In this document: piece after piece, positions 22,581-34,091 of the stretch
Layout: every line of letters starts with the position of its first letter
Numbering within the stretch: position 1 is the stretch's first letter
Source: Corynespora cassiicola
Lineage: Eukaryota; Ascomycota; Dothideomycetes; Pleosporales; Corynesporascaceae
Direction of reading: 5' to 3'
Assembly (NCBI GenBank): GCA_022059125.1
Contig: JAEUWY010000005.1
Location: forward strand, 3,968,001-4,032,000
Length of the DNA stretch: 64,000 nt
Program-made: the position numbers and the translations under genes
The notes under the pieces: model-generated
Databases searched by the model: none
Seen by the model: the letters and a program-made list of their open reading frames with translations, nothing else
What the model was told of the DNA's origin: nothing

Positions 22581-22949
22581 TATTAAAACTGTGCTATAAA
22601 CTATAAGCGAGGTTAGAAAGTAAGTAGCTGCTTAAGTTAATTTTTAGAAATAAGTACTAGTAAAATTACGTAAGTAAAATAATATATAATATACTATACA
22701 GATCTCTGTATTAGTAATAGAGTATAATAAGTTAATAGTTAATTCTAAATAATAGATTTGCTAATAAAGTAAATATAATTATAGAGTATAATTATGTAGA
22801 CTATATATATGTGCCTGAGGCTTCTGCTTAGTACTGCTTAGTTGCTTAGTACTACTAAGTAGACTAATTAACTAAGTATGTTACGTGACTAGCTATAGCA
22901 GTACAACTCTGTCGGCCCCGTTATTAGCCTACGTTTATAGCTTATAATA
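22581..22949 (-). repeat. 5' LTR of the gypsy element
   Basis: 369 bp, the partner of 16146-16514, followed by the TTTAG duplication. It is the upstream LTR with respect to the minus-strand coding direction. Confidence 0.9.
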
Positions 22950-22954
22950 TTTAG

Positions 22955-24325
22955 CTTTAAATAATAGTATTTATTTTATACTAAAATTAATAATAGAAAA
23001 ATAGCTTAAATAATATATTAATAGTAGTTTTAAAAATAATATTTATTATATTTAAGACGTGCGTTAAGTATAGATTTTATACAGTTTATTTACTTAGCAC
23101 GCTAATATAAATACAGAATAGCTAAAGTTCTGTAATATCTATTACAAAAACTAAAAATATTATATAAATTATTTATTTTATTAAATATAAATCTCTGTTT
23201 TTTTCTACTATTTTTATTTTATTATTAATAAGCAGCGAGTATATTATTCTATTTCTATTTTATTTTAGTTAGTATATACTAACTATTATATAATTTTATA
23301 TATTTTATAATATTATTTTATTACGTAACGTAACGTTAATATATAATTTATACTTTTATTTTAAATAATAATAAATATCTATTCTAATAATACTTTCTAT
23401 TTTTAATTTATAATAACTATAATTATAACTATATAATTTTTAGATATATTTTTAGTTTTTAATTTTTTATATATATATATTATATAGTTTATATAATCGC
23501 TGCTGTCTACGTACTTACTTTTTAATACTATTATTTTTTACTATTTTAATTATTTTACTTATATAAATATTATAATAAAGTTATATATAGTATAGTTATG
23601 TATAGTATAGTTTATAGCAGTTCTAGTAAAAGCTTAAAAAAGAAAATATAATTAACTAAATATAGAAAAAACTATTAATATTAAAAGTTATTTATAAACG
23701 CTGTTTTTTATAACCGCTATTTTTTCGTAATTACTATTATATATTAGTAGTTATTTAAATATAAAGTATATATAATATACAGATTACTGCTGCTGCTACT
23801 GTTTAAATTACTACTTTTTTTTAGTATTTTTAAAAAATTATAAAAAAAACTATTTATTAAATAAAGTATTTAGATTAAAACGCTGTGTAATAAAGTTAAA
23901 TTTTTAAAAAAAATATTTTTTACTACAGGCTAAAATTATTAAAATAATATTAATTAGACTAAGTATAGCTATAGAAATTAGAGTTTTACAGACTATTACA
24001 GCTATTATAACTATTATAATTATTTATACTATATTAACTGTAAGCTGTTCTAATTCTATAAAATAGTTTATTTATAATAAATTTTAATTAAAATAAAATA
24101 CTTTTTCTGTAATTTAAAAAAGTTGTAATTTAAAAGTATTAGTTAAAAATTTATTTTATATAGTTTTAGTGTAGTAGATAGTATTTTTATATTTATAAAT
24201 ATTAAAATTAAAATTTACAGCTTAATAACTTATTAAAAAAAAAGCTTTACTAGTTTATAGATTACAATTATTTAGTTTTAGTTTAGTAAAGCTAAAAAAA
24301 AAAAACTTCTACAGCTCTTTAGATT
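22955..24325. other. Unassigned AT-rich sequence
   Basis: No frame or terminal repeat recognised. 24271-24325 contains a motif (TTTAGTTTTAG...ACTTCTACAGCT) that recurs at 24450-24491. Confidence 0.5.
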
Positions 24326-24447
24326 AAATATAAACAAAGTACTAATAAATTTCTATTTAGCCTTTTTTTTTAAGTAGCTAGTCTAGTTACAAAGTTATAT
24401 AGGTTTAAAAAGTATAACTTTTTTTAGTTTTTTTAGTCACTCTACTG
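24326..24447 (+). mobile_element. Right-end remnant of a fourth Tc1-type element
   Basis: The sequence matches the right inverted repeats of the Tc1 copies (TAGTCTAGTTACAAAGTTATA, then GTCACTCTACTG) and ends at 24447 before TA (24448-24449). No matching left end or transposase was found. Confidence 0.7.
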
Positions 24448-24530
24448 TATTTAGTTTTAGTAAAGTTAAAAACTTCTACAGCTTTGTAGATGTACTTTTA
24501 TATTATGCACAGGTTTAATTGTAATAGTAA

Positions 24531-24859
24531 CTAGAGAATCGCTTATTCTGATCTATAGCAGTCTAACCTATAGTCCGTGTGGTATCAAAAGGGGTATCTT
24601 GTGATGGAGTATGCCATCAGCCTCAGGAATGTAGAGCATATGTGATGATTAAAATCCTTCACGTCGCCCAGGCGCAGACATAGCCTCCGGCAGGGAGGAA
24701 CATTCCTACTTGTCGGTTCATCTGAGCTGGTGTCCAGCGCGCTCAGTAATTGGGAGATCATAAATCATTCCAAATCCTTGTCACCTGACTTAACCCGCCC
24801 ATGTCAACATGGGGGTGTGCAAGTGGCTCGAGCATTATGCGCTTTGCATATCAAGCGCT
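24531..24859. other. Non-coding junction between AT-rich block and the sugar transporter
   Basis: Normal base composition. No gene recognised. It should hold the transporter's 3' UTR. Confidence 0.5.
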
Positions 24860-26651
24860 TTAAGCAACAATGTCCTCCTGTTTCTCGTTGCTCTTGCCCT
24901 CGTTGTCGGAGCCAGAGCGAGATTCGGGGCGGTTCTCCTCGTCAGAGTCGGCGAAGCCGTACTCACGCGCACGGGCGTCAATCTCAGCCTCATCGAGGTG
25001 AGGAAGCTCCTTAGCAGCGTGGACATAGCTCATCTTCTCAACGTATCCCTTAGCAAAGATGAGGTCAATTTCTTCCAGAGAACGGCCAGAGGTTTCGGGG
25101 TACAAGAAGTAAATAATGGGGAAGAAGCTGGCGTTCATGGCGGCGAAGAAGAGGTAGGTACCCCAGCCAATGCCGTCGAGCATAACAGGCGTGATCATAA
25201 CAATCTACAACATGGTTAGTCGGGAATTTCTGTGTGCAGGTGGGTGAGTGAACATACAAAAAAATTCCACAGCCAGTTGGAAATAGTAGATGTGGCGTTT
25301 GCCTTGGCGCGAGTCTTCAGAGGGTTGATCTCGGCGGGGTACAACCAGGGCAGGGGCAGCCAAGTAGCACCGAAGAATGCAATGTAGGTGAAGAGACCAA
25401 CGGCAGCACCCTTGGCAGCCTCCTCAGTTCCGGGGATCAGAGCACCGAAGGTGATGACCATGGACAAGCATTGACCAACCGTTCCTATTGATAGTTAGCC
25501 TAATTCCCAATTTGGTGCGAACATATAAATACATACCCCACAAGAACAGCTTGCGGCGACCAATGCGCTCAACGGCAAACCATGAGGTAGTAGCAAAAAG
25601 GGAGTAAACGACCATGTTGATGCCACCGAGAAGAAGGGCCATGTTGTGTGAGACACCAATAGAGTTCTGGAACAAAATGGGGAAGTAGTAAATGACGGCG
25701 TTGCATCCAGAGAGCTGCTGCATCATCTGGGAAGAAGCACCCAGCAAGAGACGGCGGAAATGCTGGCTCCTTCCGTTGGTCAACAAAGCCGAGAAAGGAG
25801 TAACACCGCCGTGGTGGCCGGAGGCGCGGATTCCGTCGAGAATGACCGTCATCTGCTGACTGACGATCTCGTCGTCACGGCGACAACCATTCAGACCAGC
25901 CAAGACGGTTGCAGCATCGTCGCGGAGGTCTTTGGTGAGGAGCCAACGAGGAGACTCGGGCAAGGACAACATCATGACGATGACAATGATGGCGAAGACG
26001 CACTGGAAGGCAATGGGGAATCGCCAAGTGAAGTCATCAGGAGCATAGAGGCAGCCATAGTCGATCCAGTAGGCAATCAAAGTACCAATGGCGACGTTGC
26101 CACCTTCAATGCAAATGAGCTTACCACGGCTCTTGGCCTTGCAGCACCTGATGCATAGTTAGTATGTGCACCAATCTCGAACGAGACCAAAATACTTACT
26201 CGGCCTGGTAAGTAGGAATAGTCGACGTGTTGATACCGTTGCCAACTCCAGTTATGCAGCGTCCCACGATGAACTGGGCAGTAGCACCTCCACCGACAGG
26301 GATTGTAGCAATCTGAATGATAACACCAATAATCATAACCGCAGCACCGAGGAAGATGGAGTTGCGACGACCAAGATGGTCTCCGAAGGTCAGGATGAAG
26401 CAAGCACCAAGGAAGCAGCCGGCGGCGTAGATGGCAACGACGAATCCTTCATAGGTTGGGTTGCCCTCAACCTCAGGGAAAGCCTCCAAGAAAGCGGGGG
26501 CGGAAACGATACCGCTCATGACACCTTGGTCGTAACCAAAAAGCAAGAAGTCGGTGGTAGCGACGACGGTGATGAGCATCTGCAGCGCTCTGCCGGATGC
26601 ACCCCAGTAGGTGGGGATGCCCGTGTCGTTGTCCTTCACGTTGGGCGCCAT
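24860..26651 (-). CDS. Sugar transporter of the major facilitator superfamily
   Basis: Four exons: 26651-26200, 26147-25537, 25484-25258 and 25204-24860. The introns of 52, 52 and 53 bp are all GT-AG. The joined frame is 544 residues, typical of fungal 12-TM sugar porters. Family signatures are FGYDQGVMSGI in TM1, FGDHLGRRNSIF between TM2 and TM3, LPESPRWLL before the central loop, QQLSGCNAVIYYFP in TM7, ERIGRRKLFLWG (spanning the second splice), and YPETSGRSLEEID after TM12. The C-tail is acidic and hydrophilic. It should act in the plasma membrane importing a hexose or related sugar with protons; the exact sugar cannot be read from sequence. It is the first gene after the AT-rich block and appears intact. 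Confidence 0.94.
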
Positions 26652-29600
26652 GGTTGGTACTCCGAGTGGACGGCCAGATCAGGAGATATGTCTCCGTTAT
26701 CTAATCAAAGAAAAGGAGGAGAAGGGTACTCTGGGGAGCCTGGAGAGAGGGGATGGGGCAACGGTAGCGGAGGATCCCCCCCATCTTATATATTCCCACG
26801 GCTCTGGGCTTGGAGGTGACAGCACTCAACGACGTCGTAGTGTACGGGTGTGCTTTACACCGGCGCTCCACTTTCCGTCCACTTTTCGTCTGACGCGTGG
26901 AGCAAACTAGATAACGAGTTTTCTACATTTCGGACTTGGCCCTGGGCGCCGCTGCACGTGTATGGCGTAGGCGGGAGAGGCGCGCAGGAGGCGTGGGGAT
27001 CCAGCAGATGAACGGGGTTCTGTGGTGGGCTGGAGGAGCGGGTTAGAGGAGCGGAAAGACGCTGGGGTGGAGCCAGTCGGCCTCGGCAGTGAGGAACTTT
27101 CAGCTTGGCCCGAGGCTGTTCCGCACCCAAGCGCCGCGTTAAGGCGAGCATTCGACGCCTTCCGTCATGGCTCCCGCCCTGAGGCGTTCTTTTCTGTGCT
27201 TAGTTGGACGTCCGGTGAGAAATGCAGGGTTCGCTGGTCCAACGTGGGAAGCTCATTGTGCAGAAGGCGGTGGAGGCTGTCACTACACAGTGAATGTGTT
27301 CTTGCTAGCGACCTTCGCGACCAAGTCCGATCCTGCCTGAAATGGGGGACATGGCCACGCGCACAGATAGTCAACATCCCAAACTTTCTTTCCTTCTGGT
27401 TGCAAATCTTTTCAAACCCCATCCTCGCTGCTGCCTGAGAACCGCAGACCTTCCCGTCATGCAAGATTTGATCTCACCGTGGGCGCATAGTGACGTCAGA
27501 TCTTCAGGGTTCGGCACGCCGTGTGTGTGTCCGTCGGTGGGTCAATTTTTAAGCCTCCCCACCTTGGCGCCGATCGCACTTGTCTTCATCTGCAAGCTGC
27601 CGGTAGCCAAGTCCAATGACCTCTTGTTGCTTGCCAACAATTTGGCGTTCGTGGCATGTGTTTGGCGCGCGTCGACGTCTTTGTGGCAACATTCAGAACT
27701 ACTCACGGCCGCTCTGTCAATCCACCCATCGTCATGCAGAAAAAAGCGTCGACTAGCACACCACAGGCCCAGCCCTGGAGACCGCGGCCGTGAAACACCA
27801 ACTCATTCCTGGGATTCGGGCCTTAGCGTGTGTGCCGCACCTTCGTGTAGATAGGAGACGATGTTACGCGAGTTGTACTGTTCCTGGAGCCCCCCATAAT
27901 TCTCTGATGCCGAGACCCGACATCATTCGATGACAATATGGTACCGCGACGCGACCGCAGTTCCCCCAGCTGCACGTGTCCTTTAGAGGTGCGCGCCATG
28001 GGCACAGGTGCGTTGCTGAGGTGCCCTAGGGTCGAACACGAAGTGTCGATGGAGATGTGATCGTCGAGTTCGGAATACCCAGCTAGGTATAATCCTCACT
28101 CGGTAGCCGCCGTAAGCCTCCATCCATGCAGACGCAGTTCCCTGCAGCATCCCAAAGACCGATAGGAGCCCCGAGCCAAGAAGATAGACCTCATGCTCCA
28201 CCGCATCCTGGGCGCCGTCTTTGACAGGCAAGTCAATCCAACAGGAGGACTACTGGGAGCGCCAACCGTTTGCGAAGATTCCCTCTGAATCGCGTCGAGG
28301 CAAAACGGCGGTAGTGGGTCCCTGCATGGCATGTGAAAAATCTGAACTGTCTTCGTGGAGAACAAGCCGGGGATTGTGGACCTGGCCTGGAATATGTTAC
28401 GTCACCGGATTCGATGCTTCGCTTGCTGCAGAGAGAATGATTTTTGAAGTACGTCTTGGGTAGAGTATTTTGTCTCTTCATCCCACCTCGAATACCTCAG
28501 TCATACGGCACAGCCAGAATGTGGCGTGTCATCCAACTGCAGCTGTCCTCTGGGCATCCTCAGGCCTCCTTCTGACATAGCTAGGTATCCGACCCCAATC
28601 CCCACACCCCCAGCTGTCTGGCTGCCCACCTGGAGACGGCACTGTCGTCCGACCAGGCACGTGACCGGCCTTGGGCTCCTTCACCCGTGGACAGATTTCG
28701 GACCACCTTCCATGCACAGAACCACGACCGAACATCAATACAAACCAAATTGGCCTTCTCCATTATACCTCTTGGGCGCCCTAGGATGTCGCTGTGTTTA
28801 CGGAGCTGTGCATGGTTGGGTGGCATTAATGAAGAGTAATGCAGCCGGCGCAACACGCTTGTGGGTACGTACCTGGGCCAAGCCGGGCAGGCTGCACCTG
28901 GCCGCAGTTCCTGGGTCTGCTGGCTCCAGTTCGGATGGAATTGGGAGCATCCATACCCCCTCAAATCTGATGCAGGTAACGGGTCTTGCAAGAGGGTAGC
29001 TCTGCATACTGACAGTCTGTGGCGAAGCGCACACTTCCACGGCCACATGTCGAGCCGCATTCGCCTCGGCGTCGCCTCTGCCAGCGCAAGGCTTCCGAGC
29101 GCACTCGAGGCATTGGTCCGATCGGCCTCCACAAGTTACCTCTTTGGCCAGCCTGGAGAGGTTCGGCGAAGACCGACCGTCTGAGTTGGGTGGCCGATCT
29201 TTCCGTCGCCCAGCCAATGAGGCCGCGGACCACATGGCGAGCGAGCCCTCAACCCCGACTCCAGCCGCGCTGCCACCGAATCAGTCACGAGCAACAAGAA
29301 CCGTCGCCACGACCGTGCCGTCATGCCCCGAGCAGAGCACTTTTCACCGTTTTTCTCGCCGTATGCCAGCTCGTGTTGAGGCCATACACGTTCTCCTGCA
29401 GACGCGCGGTCCGATCCGCCATCACATATGACCTCGACCCAGGCCGAGGGATCGGAGCGACGAGAGGCCGCCATGCGCCACGCGAATCTCGGGGCATGAA
29501 CGACTGGAATATATGCTGGGCGAAATCTCGGAGAGTCTGAAAAGGGAATTGCCGCTTCTCCACCACGTACGTACTGAGTGAACTTCCCAACACACGGCTG

Positions 29601-29746
29601 CACCGACACTTGATTCCATTGCGAAAACGAGTGCGTGTATTAGACTGCCAAACACTAATGAACATACTCGTGTCGGAAACGACCGTGTAGACTTTGCAAT
29701 ATCCATCCCCTAGTATGCCTCTCCTGAGAGCCACTCACCCCCCCTT
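26652..29746. other. Three-kilobase region without a recognisable gene
   Basis: The first few hundred bases are the sugar transporter promoter. Several overlapping ORFs of 60-180 codons exist on both strands, but none shows a domain, signal peptide or plausible splice partner, and they overlap each other in all frames. I see no RNA gene or repeat. Confidence 0.5.
26731..26736 (+). promoter_or_regulatory. CreA-type (SYGGRG) motif upstream of the sugar transporter
   Basis: CTGGGG about 80 bp upstream of the start codon. Further SYGGRG matches lie at 26993-26998 (GTGGGG) and 27062-27067 (CTGGGG). Carbon catabolite repression of sugar porters through CreA is established, but six-base matches are common by chance. 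Confidence 0.3.
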
Positions 29747-31058
29747 TCATGCTTGAAAGAACTTCTCCGTCCTCTTCTGCATCCCCTGTCCAGGCATATC
29801 AGAAAGCCCTGGGAGCGTGGTTAACAGCAGGTCTCTTGCGCGCACCGATTCACACTTACATCCATCGATATTTTCCGTCACCGTCTTCTTCACCGCGCAG
29901 GCATTCATGGCCTGCACGCCCTGCGACTTGAGCGGACGCCCATTCTCGCACGCGTTGAACATGCATGATGAATCCATGGCCTTTTGGAGCGAGTCGCCCT
30001 TCCACCCGAACACGTAGTCGGCGTGCGTGCCGTAGCCCTTGTTGTCGCCGTAGCTCAGGAAGAAGGGATTCGACCCGTCCTTGGGCCACATGTTTGCGAA
30101 CTGCGCCGTGTCCCACAGCGTCTCGTATGCCACCTGGGGCACGCGCACGGGGTGCGACGCCGGACACGGGCCGGCGTTTTGGAAGGCCTCTTTATTGGTG
30201 TTGTACATGTGCGACTGCTCTACGTCAGCTGTCACTCGTGCAAAACGGGAAACATGGGAGGCTTGCCTGGTGGTCGGGCGAGTCGACATTCTTGCCGTCC
30301 CAGCATCTTGTTTTGGTCAGCATGTCCCTTTCGAAGCCATCCGAGTACATACGCGGGGAAGTGGTGCACAGTCATGATACCGCCCTTGCAGGGCTTAGTA
30401 GGGAAGTCGGGGAGCTCGGGGAATCGCGTGCCCTTGTCGTTCAAGCATACGAATCGAAGGCCGACGTTGCTCTTTGCCTTATCCAACGAGTTGGTCGTTG
30501 GGTTGCCCACCGTCATGCGGAAACCTTTAGGAAAGGCCGTGATCTTTTGGTTTCCATTGCTGTTGAAGTCTTGTTGCGTGTAGTAGATGGTCATTCCACC
30601 ATTGATTCCGTTGGGTAGGGCAGTGTTCTGCATAATGGGTACGCGCTTATACGAGCCATTCTCATGCTTGAAGAACATGACAGCAGTCCAGTCTGTTGCT
30701 TAGGTCAATTGCGTGTACGAGAAGATAAGCGAACTGTTGGTTTTGTGCATGGTTTAGCTCGAAATGCTTACTGCGCTCTGTTAGATGTTATCTAACAAGA
30801 TTAGTTTACGGTATCTCACCAGTTTGAGAAATCCTCGGAAAAGGTACATGTAGTGCATGTTCCTTTTTCTCCAATATCTCCTGACATTGTCGCGTTGAAA
30901 GCATTCCCGCCCACAATCTGATGGACATGGGCTGAAGGGAGGTGACCAGGCTCGACCAAAGGGTCCAATCTTTGAATGCTCACCGTTGAGCAACCAAACC
31001 GCAACGCGGCCTGAGAAGGCGCGGTAAGAGCTAGGGACGCAAGCAGAAACGACTTCAT
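29747..31058 (-). CDS. Secreted DUF1996-domain protein, exon 1/2 junction out of frame as read
   Basis: Exons are 31058-30820, 30692-30353, 30306-30267, 30214-29860 and 29808-29747. The ATG at 31058 gives a signal peptide (MKSFLLASLALTAPSQA); an upstream ATG at 31082 would hide it. DUF1996 motifs are LRFGCSTVSIQRLDPLV, HVHQIVGGNAF, NGSYKRVPIMQN, KGGIMTVHHFPA, CWDGKNVDSPDH, SHMYNTNKEAFQ, ETLWDT, GDNKGYGTHADYVFGWKGD and SSCMFNACEN. The third intron (30215-30266) starts GCAAGC, a GC-AG intron. The coding length sums to 1036, one base too many: at the first junction the conserved SNYWTA needs AACT joined to ACTGG, but a G precedes the GTGAGA donor. Either a base was inserted in a damaged gene, or the sequence has an error. 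Function of the family is unknown. Confidence 0.8.
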
Positions 31059-32887
31059 TTTGCCAAGGCCAGAGTCTGTCAATTCGTTTCAACAGAAGTA
31101 CGGCCTTCAAAAAGCAAAGGTAGAGAGACTTTTAGATATTACTCGACTTCCTGTGCTACCATTACCATCAGGTTTTCTCATTCCCGAATGTGATTGTCGG
31201 CCCAGGGTCCACGGTGTATAGTCGTTTTACCCTCTTTTTATCCAGAGCTCCGCACAGCCAATGATCTCCAGCATATATATTTCCCCCGCATTACCCCAGT
31301 TACCCTTAAATTCGAAAGTCACTTCGTGTATCATGCAGACTGGATTCTTGGCACTCGACTATCGCAACGGCATGTGGTGTATATTACTAGGAAGATTAAT
31401 CACCCAATCGCTGGCCATCAACTCGTTCCATGTAGTAAATCGAAGTCTGATGGAGATGCAAGCATTTGCCGAGCTGCTAAATGCCGAGATTGCATGGTGG
31501 AACGTTGCGGGAGGCGCACGTTGCGGTACGTCCAGTTAAGCAACTGCCAACACACCCGATGATCAAGTCATTTGCCGCCGATGACCAAGCATGCTTCGAG
31601 GCTGCTTGACGACCTTGGGGCTTGCTAAGCTTTGTTTCTGGGGAAAGGGTCTTGGAGTGGGTGCGACTCCATCGCAGCGTCTTGGCTCAGCCATGATGTC
31701 CGGAATTCCGTCTGGGCATTTTTACTAAAGAATTACGTGGGGATTTCCCCATTTCTAGAGGGATGCTTTGGTACAAAGCCGGTCCGAGCATAATTGTAGT
31801 CGTTTGCTTCATGTACGCTTCCAGCCCCTACAATGCCACTAAATCCACATCCCATTGGGTCGACGTCCGGGCAAGAGGAAAGCAGTTTTCTCCCAATAGA
31901 CCGATACTGAATGACCCATTTATGATGAAACAAAGGGCTTGGTCTAATACCGATGCTTTCTACGTGATAGGAATCCAGAAGGTTGTTGTAAGCCTGCGCA
32001 GTGTCAATTTCTTGGCTGTAAGGTATTCATCTTCAGAAACTTGCTGAAGTCGCTGAGGACTATGAAACACGACAATGATGTTTGGAATGCAATGAAAAGC
32101 GTGAAAAAAGCCGTCAGGATGACATAGAGGTTGATGGCTTATGCACTTTCGTGCACTGCAGAGAAAGCTGCCAACGAGACGCCTGATGATGTCATATATC
32201 ACGAGTCATACTGAGGTACATGTAGCTATCACATTTTATAAAAAGCAACCTGAAGTTCTCAAGGAGGTCTCAAATGGATTTCGAGTGCAGTCCGGCTTCA
32301 ATGATGTAGTGCATGACATCCATGAGCTGTTGGGCAAGCTAAATGAGCTGTTGGGCAAGCTAAATGTTTATTCCCCACAATCCAAGGGCTCCATGTATAA
32401 GCAAGTACACGGCGATCAAAGTTACTAGACACAGAAGCCCATAGTGGTGAGATTTGACATTTTCAATGGGTCATGTCTAAATAAATGTCACGCAGTTTGT
32501 TTGCAATGCATGTTGAAATCTGGAATGACACGCCAAAACGCGTTATCTCGAGTATCTAACGTTTCCCACGCGAGCGCTCCACTGCCCCATCGCACTTGCC
32601 CCGGATTCCGATATCGTGGGACTTGGTCCTGCGCGTTATCGGAGTCGTGGTGGGCCGTGTTGAATTTCCCGACAGCCATCCCCTATCGATAGGCGAAAAG
32701 CCTCGGCTTGATTGTTGGCCATGGCATTGGCGTGGGATAAAGATGCCAGACGTGGTATTCCGCGCAAATGCGCAATTGAGCTTTACGCATTCCCCTCCCA
32801 TCCATTCTCCAGTTGGTTATCTCTCTTTTGCCTTGGGCTGCGGTTGTGACGAGTCTTCTCTTTGGACGATCCTGGGCACCAGCAACA
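31059..32887. other. Intergenic region
   Basis: No gene recognised. It contains the divergent upstream regions of the DUF1996 and FAH genes and a 21-bp direct duplication at 32323-32364. Confidence 0.5.
32323..32364. repeat. 21-bp tandem duplication
   Basis: TGAGCTGTTGGGCAAGCTAAA occurs twice head to tail without mismatch. Confidence 0.9.
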
Positions 32888-33970
32888 ATGGGCTCAATGC
32901 CGGTAGCGACTTCTTTTGGCGGAATACAAACGGTAAAACTCGAGTCATCGACTCTGAGGTCTGATTGCTGTTTCGCTGACAGAGTCCTAGAGCTGGTCTC
33001 GCCTGGTGCGATTCGTTGCTGTAGAAGATCAAGCTGAACATGTCGGTGAACCACTTGATCGAAGCGTTGACAGTAAGTTGTTCCGTTCTACTGCATATCG
33101 ATGAAGACCCATGAAATAGCCAACTTTTCGTTTATTTGATTCCTTACACTCTTGTTGACACCTTTTTCAGTTGGTGCTGCTCTTGCATCAGGCTCCGAGG
33201 TCCTCGTCCGGGAATTCACGGGACAGTCAGTTATCGCTCCATCAGCGACACCCACTTCAAGGACCCTCACCATCCAGACTCTGCTCCCACCCCTATCAAA
33301 GGCCGAGATAGGTACTATCCGTTGCATCGGTCTAAACTACCGCAACCATGCCAAGGAGATGAACATGGAGATTCCCGACTATCCCACCCTCTTCTTTAAG
33401 CCATCGACCTGTCTCAACAACCCAAACGCATCGCTAGTCATCCCTTACCAGGCAACCTCATCTCACGAATCGGACTACGAAGCTGAATTGGCCATTGTGA
33501 TTGGAAAAACGATCCGCAATGCCACCAAGGAAGAGGCCATGGACTACGTCCTCGGCTTTACGTGCTCCAACGACGTCACTGCCCGCATTCACCAATTTCG
33601 CGGTGCACAGTGGGGCTACGGAAAGGGTTTTGACGGCTTCGCCCCCATGGGACCTTGCGTAGTTGCTGCGCATTCGATCCCGGACCTCGGCGCCATCACT
33701 CTCAAGACGACTTTGAACGGAGAGGTGATGCAGGAGGGCAAGGTGGATGACATGATATTCGGCATCCCGGAGATTGTCAGCTACTTGTCGCAAGGGACAA
33801 CCTTGGAGGCCGGCACTGTCATTATGACGGGTACACCACATGGAATAGGTGTCAGCAAGACGCCAAAGGTTTATTTGAAGCATGGAGATGATTTGAGAGT
33901 GGTGATGAGCCACGGGTTGGGAAGCTTGGTCAGCTCGGTCGAGTACGAGAAAATATTGGTGAAAGTCTGA
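32888..33970 (+). CDS. Fumarylacetoacetate hydrolase (FAH) family enzyme
   Basis: The main exon is 33171-33970, preceded by exon 32991-33072 (intron 33073-33170, GTAAGT...TTTTTCAG). The spliced start of the domain reads RLVRFVAVEDQ, then DIGAALASGSEV. A first exon 32888-32932 with a 58-bp intron (32933-32990) supplies the ATG and gives 308 residues; this exon is the uncertain part. The catalytic core shows RCIGLNYRNHAKEM, PTLFFKPSTCL, then the metal-binding set ESDYEAELAIVIGK and GFTCSNDVTAR, and GKGFDGFAPMGPCVV. Members cleave or decarboxylate beta-diketo or 2-oxo acids (fumarylpyruvate, acylpyruvates, oxaloacetate) with Mg2+ or Mn2+; the substrate here is unknown. It is convergent with the regulator downstream (121 bp between stops). 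Confidence 0.88.
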
Positions 33971-34091
33971 GTTTCTTGCATCACTTTTCTAAACGTATAC
34001 CCACGTTGTTTTCTATGCATGGTCACAACTAGCCGATAGAGTCATTGTCTTGATGCAAATGGACATGTTTTTCAATTCAATATTGAACCAC

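Larger units (their letters stand above)
16146..22949 (-). mobile_element. Ty3/gypsy LTR retrotransposon, complete in outline, RIP-damaged
   Basis: 6804 bp bounded by two 369-bp LTRs and a 5-bp target duplication TTTAG (16141-16145 and 22950-22954). The terminal dinucleotides, expected as TG...CA, read TA...TA, which is explained by C-to-T and G-to-A change. Coding remnants run on the minus strand in the order gag knuckle, reverse transcriptase, RNase H, integrase. This order (RT before integrase) is that of Ty3/gypsy elements. Confidence 0.9.
4125..24530. repeat. AT-rich block of RIP-type decayed transposons
   Basis: Composition changes abruptly right after the aconitase stop and returns to normal near 24530. 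Inside, G and C are rare and TA is very common. Recognisable frames are interrupted by TAG/TAA where relatives have TGG, CAG or CAA. This is the pattern expected from RIP, the premeiotic C-to-T mutation of repeats in Pezizomycotina. No host gene was recognised. Individual elements are listed separately. Stretches 4125-4597, 4800-4950, 11231-11917, 15887-16140 and 22955-24325 are equally AT-rich and I could not assign them to any element. Confidence 0.93.

Noticed and set aside
4125..24530. AT-rich block as mitochondrial DNA or a centromere
   Set aside because: It holds nuclear transposons with TA and 5-bp target duplications and no mitochondrial genes. A centromeric role cannot be judged from 20 kb.
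28526..29734. Cluster of overlapping ORFs of 90-180 codons on both strands
   Set aside because: They overlap in nearly all frames and none shows a motif. This fits GC-rich non-coding sequence with few stops.
33038..33072. ATG at 33039 as start of the FAH-family gene
   Set aside because: Its frame does not join the main exon through the GTAAGT/TTTTCAG intron. A different frame through the same exon reads RLVRF...DIGAAL, which is the known start of the domain.
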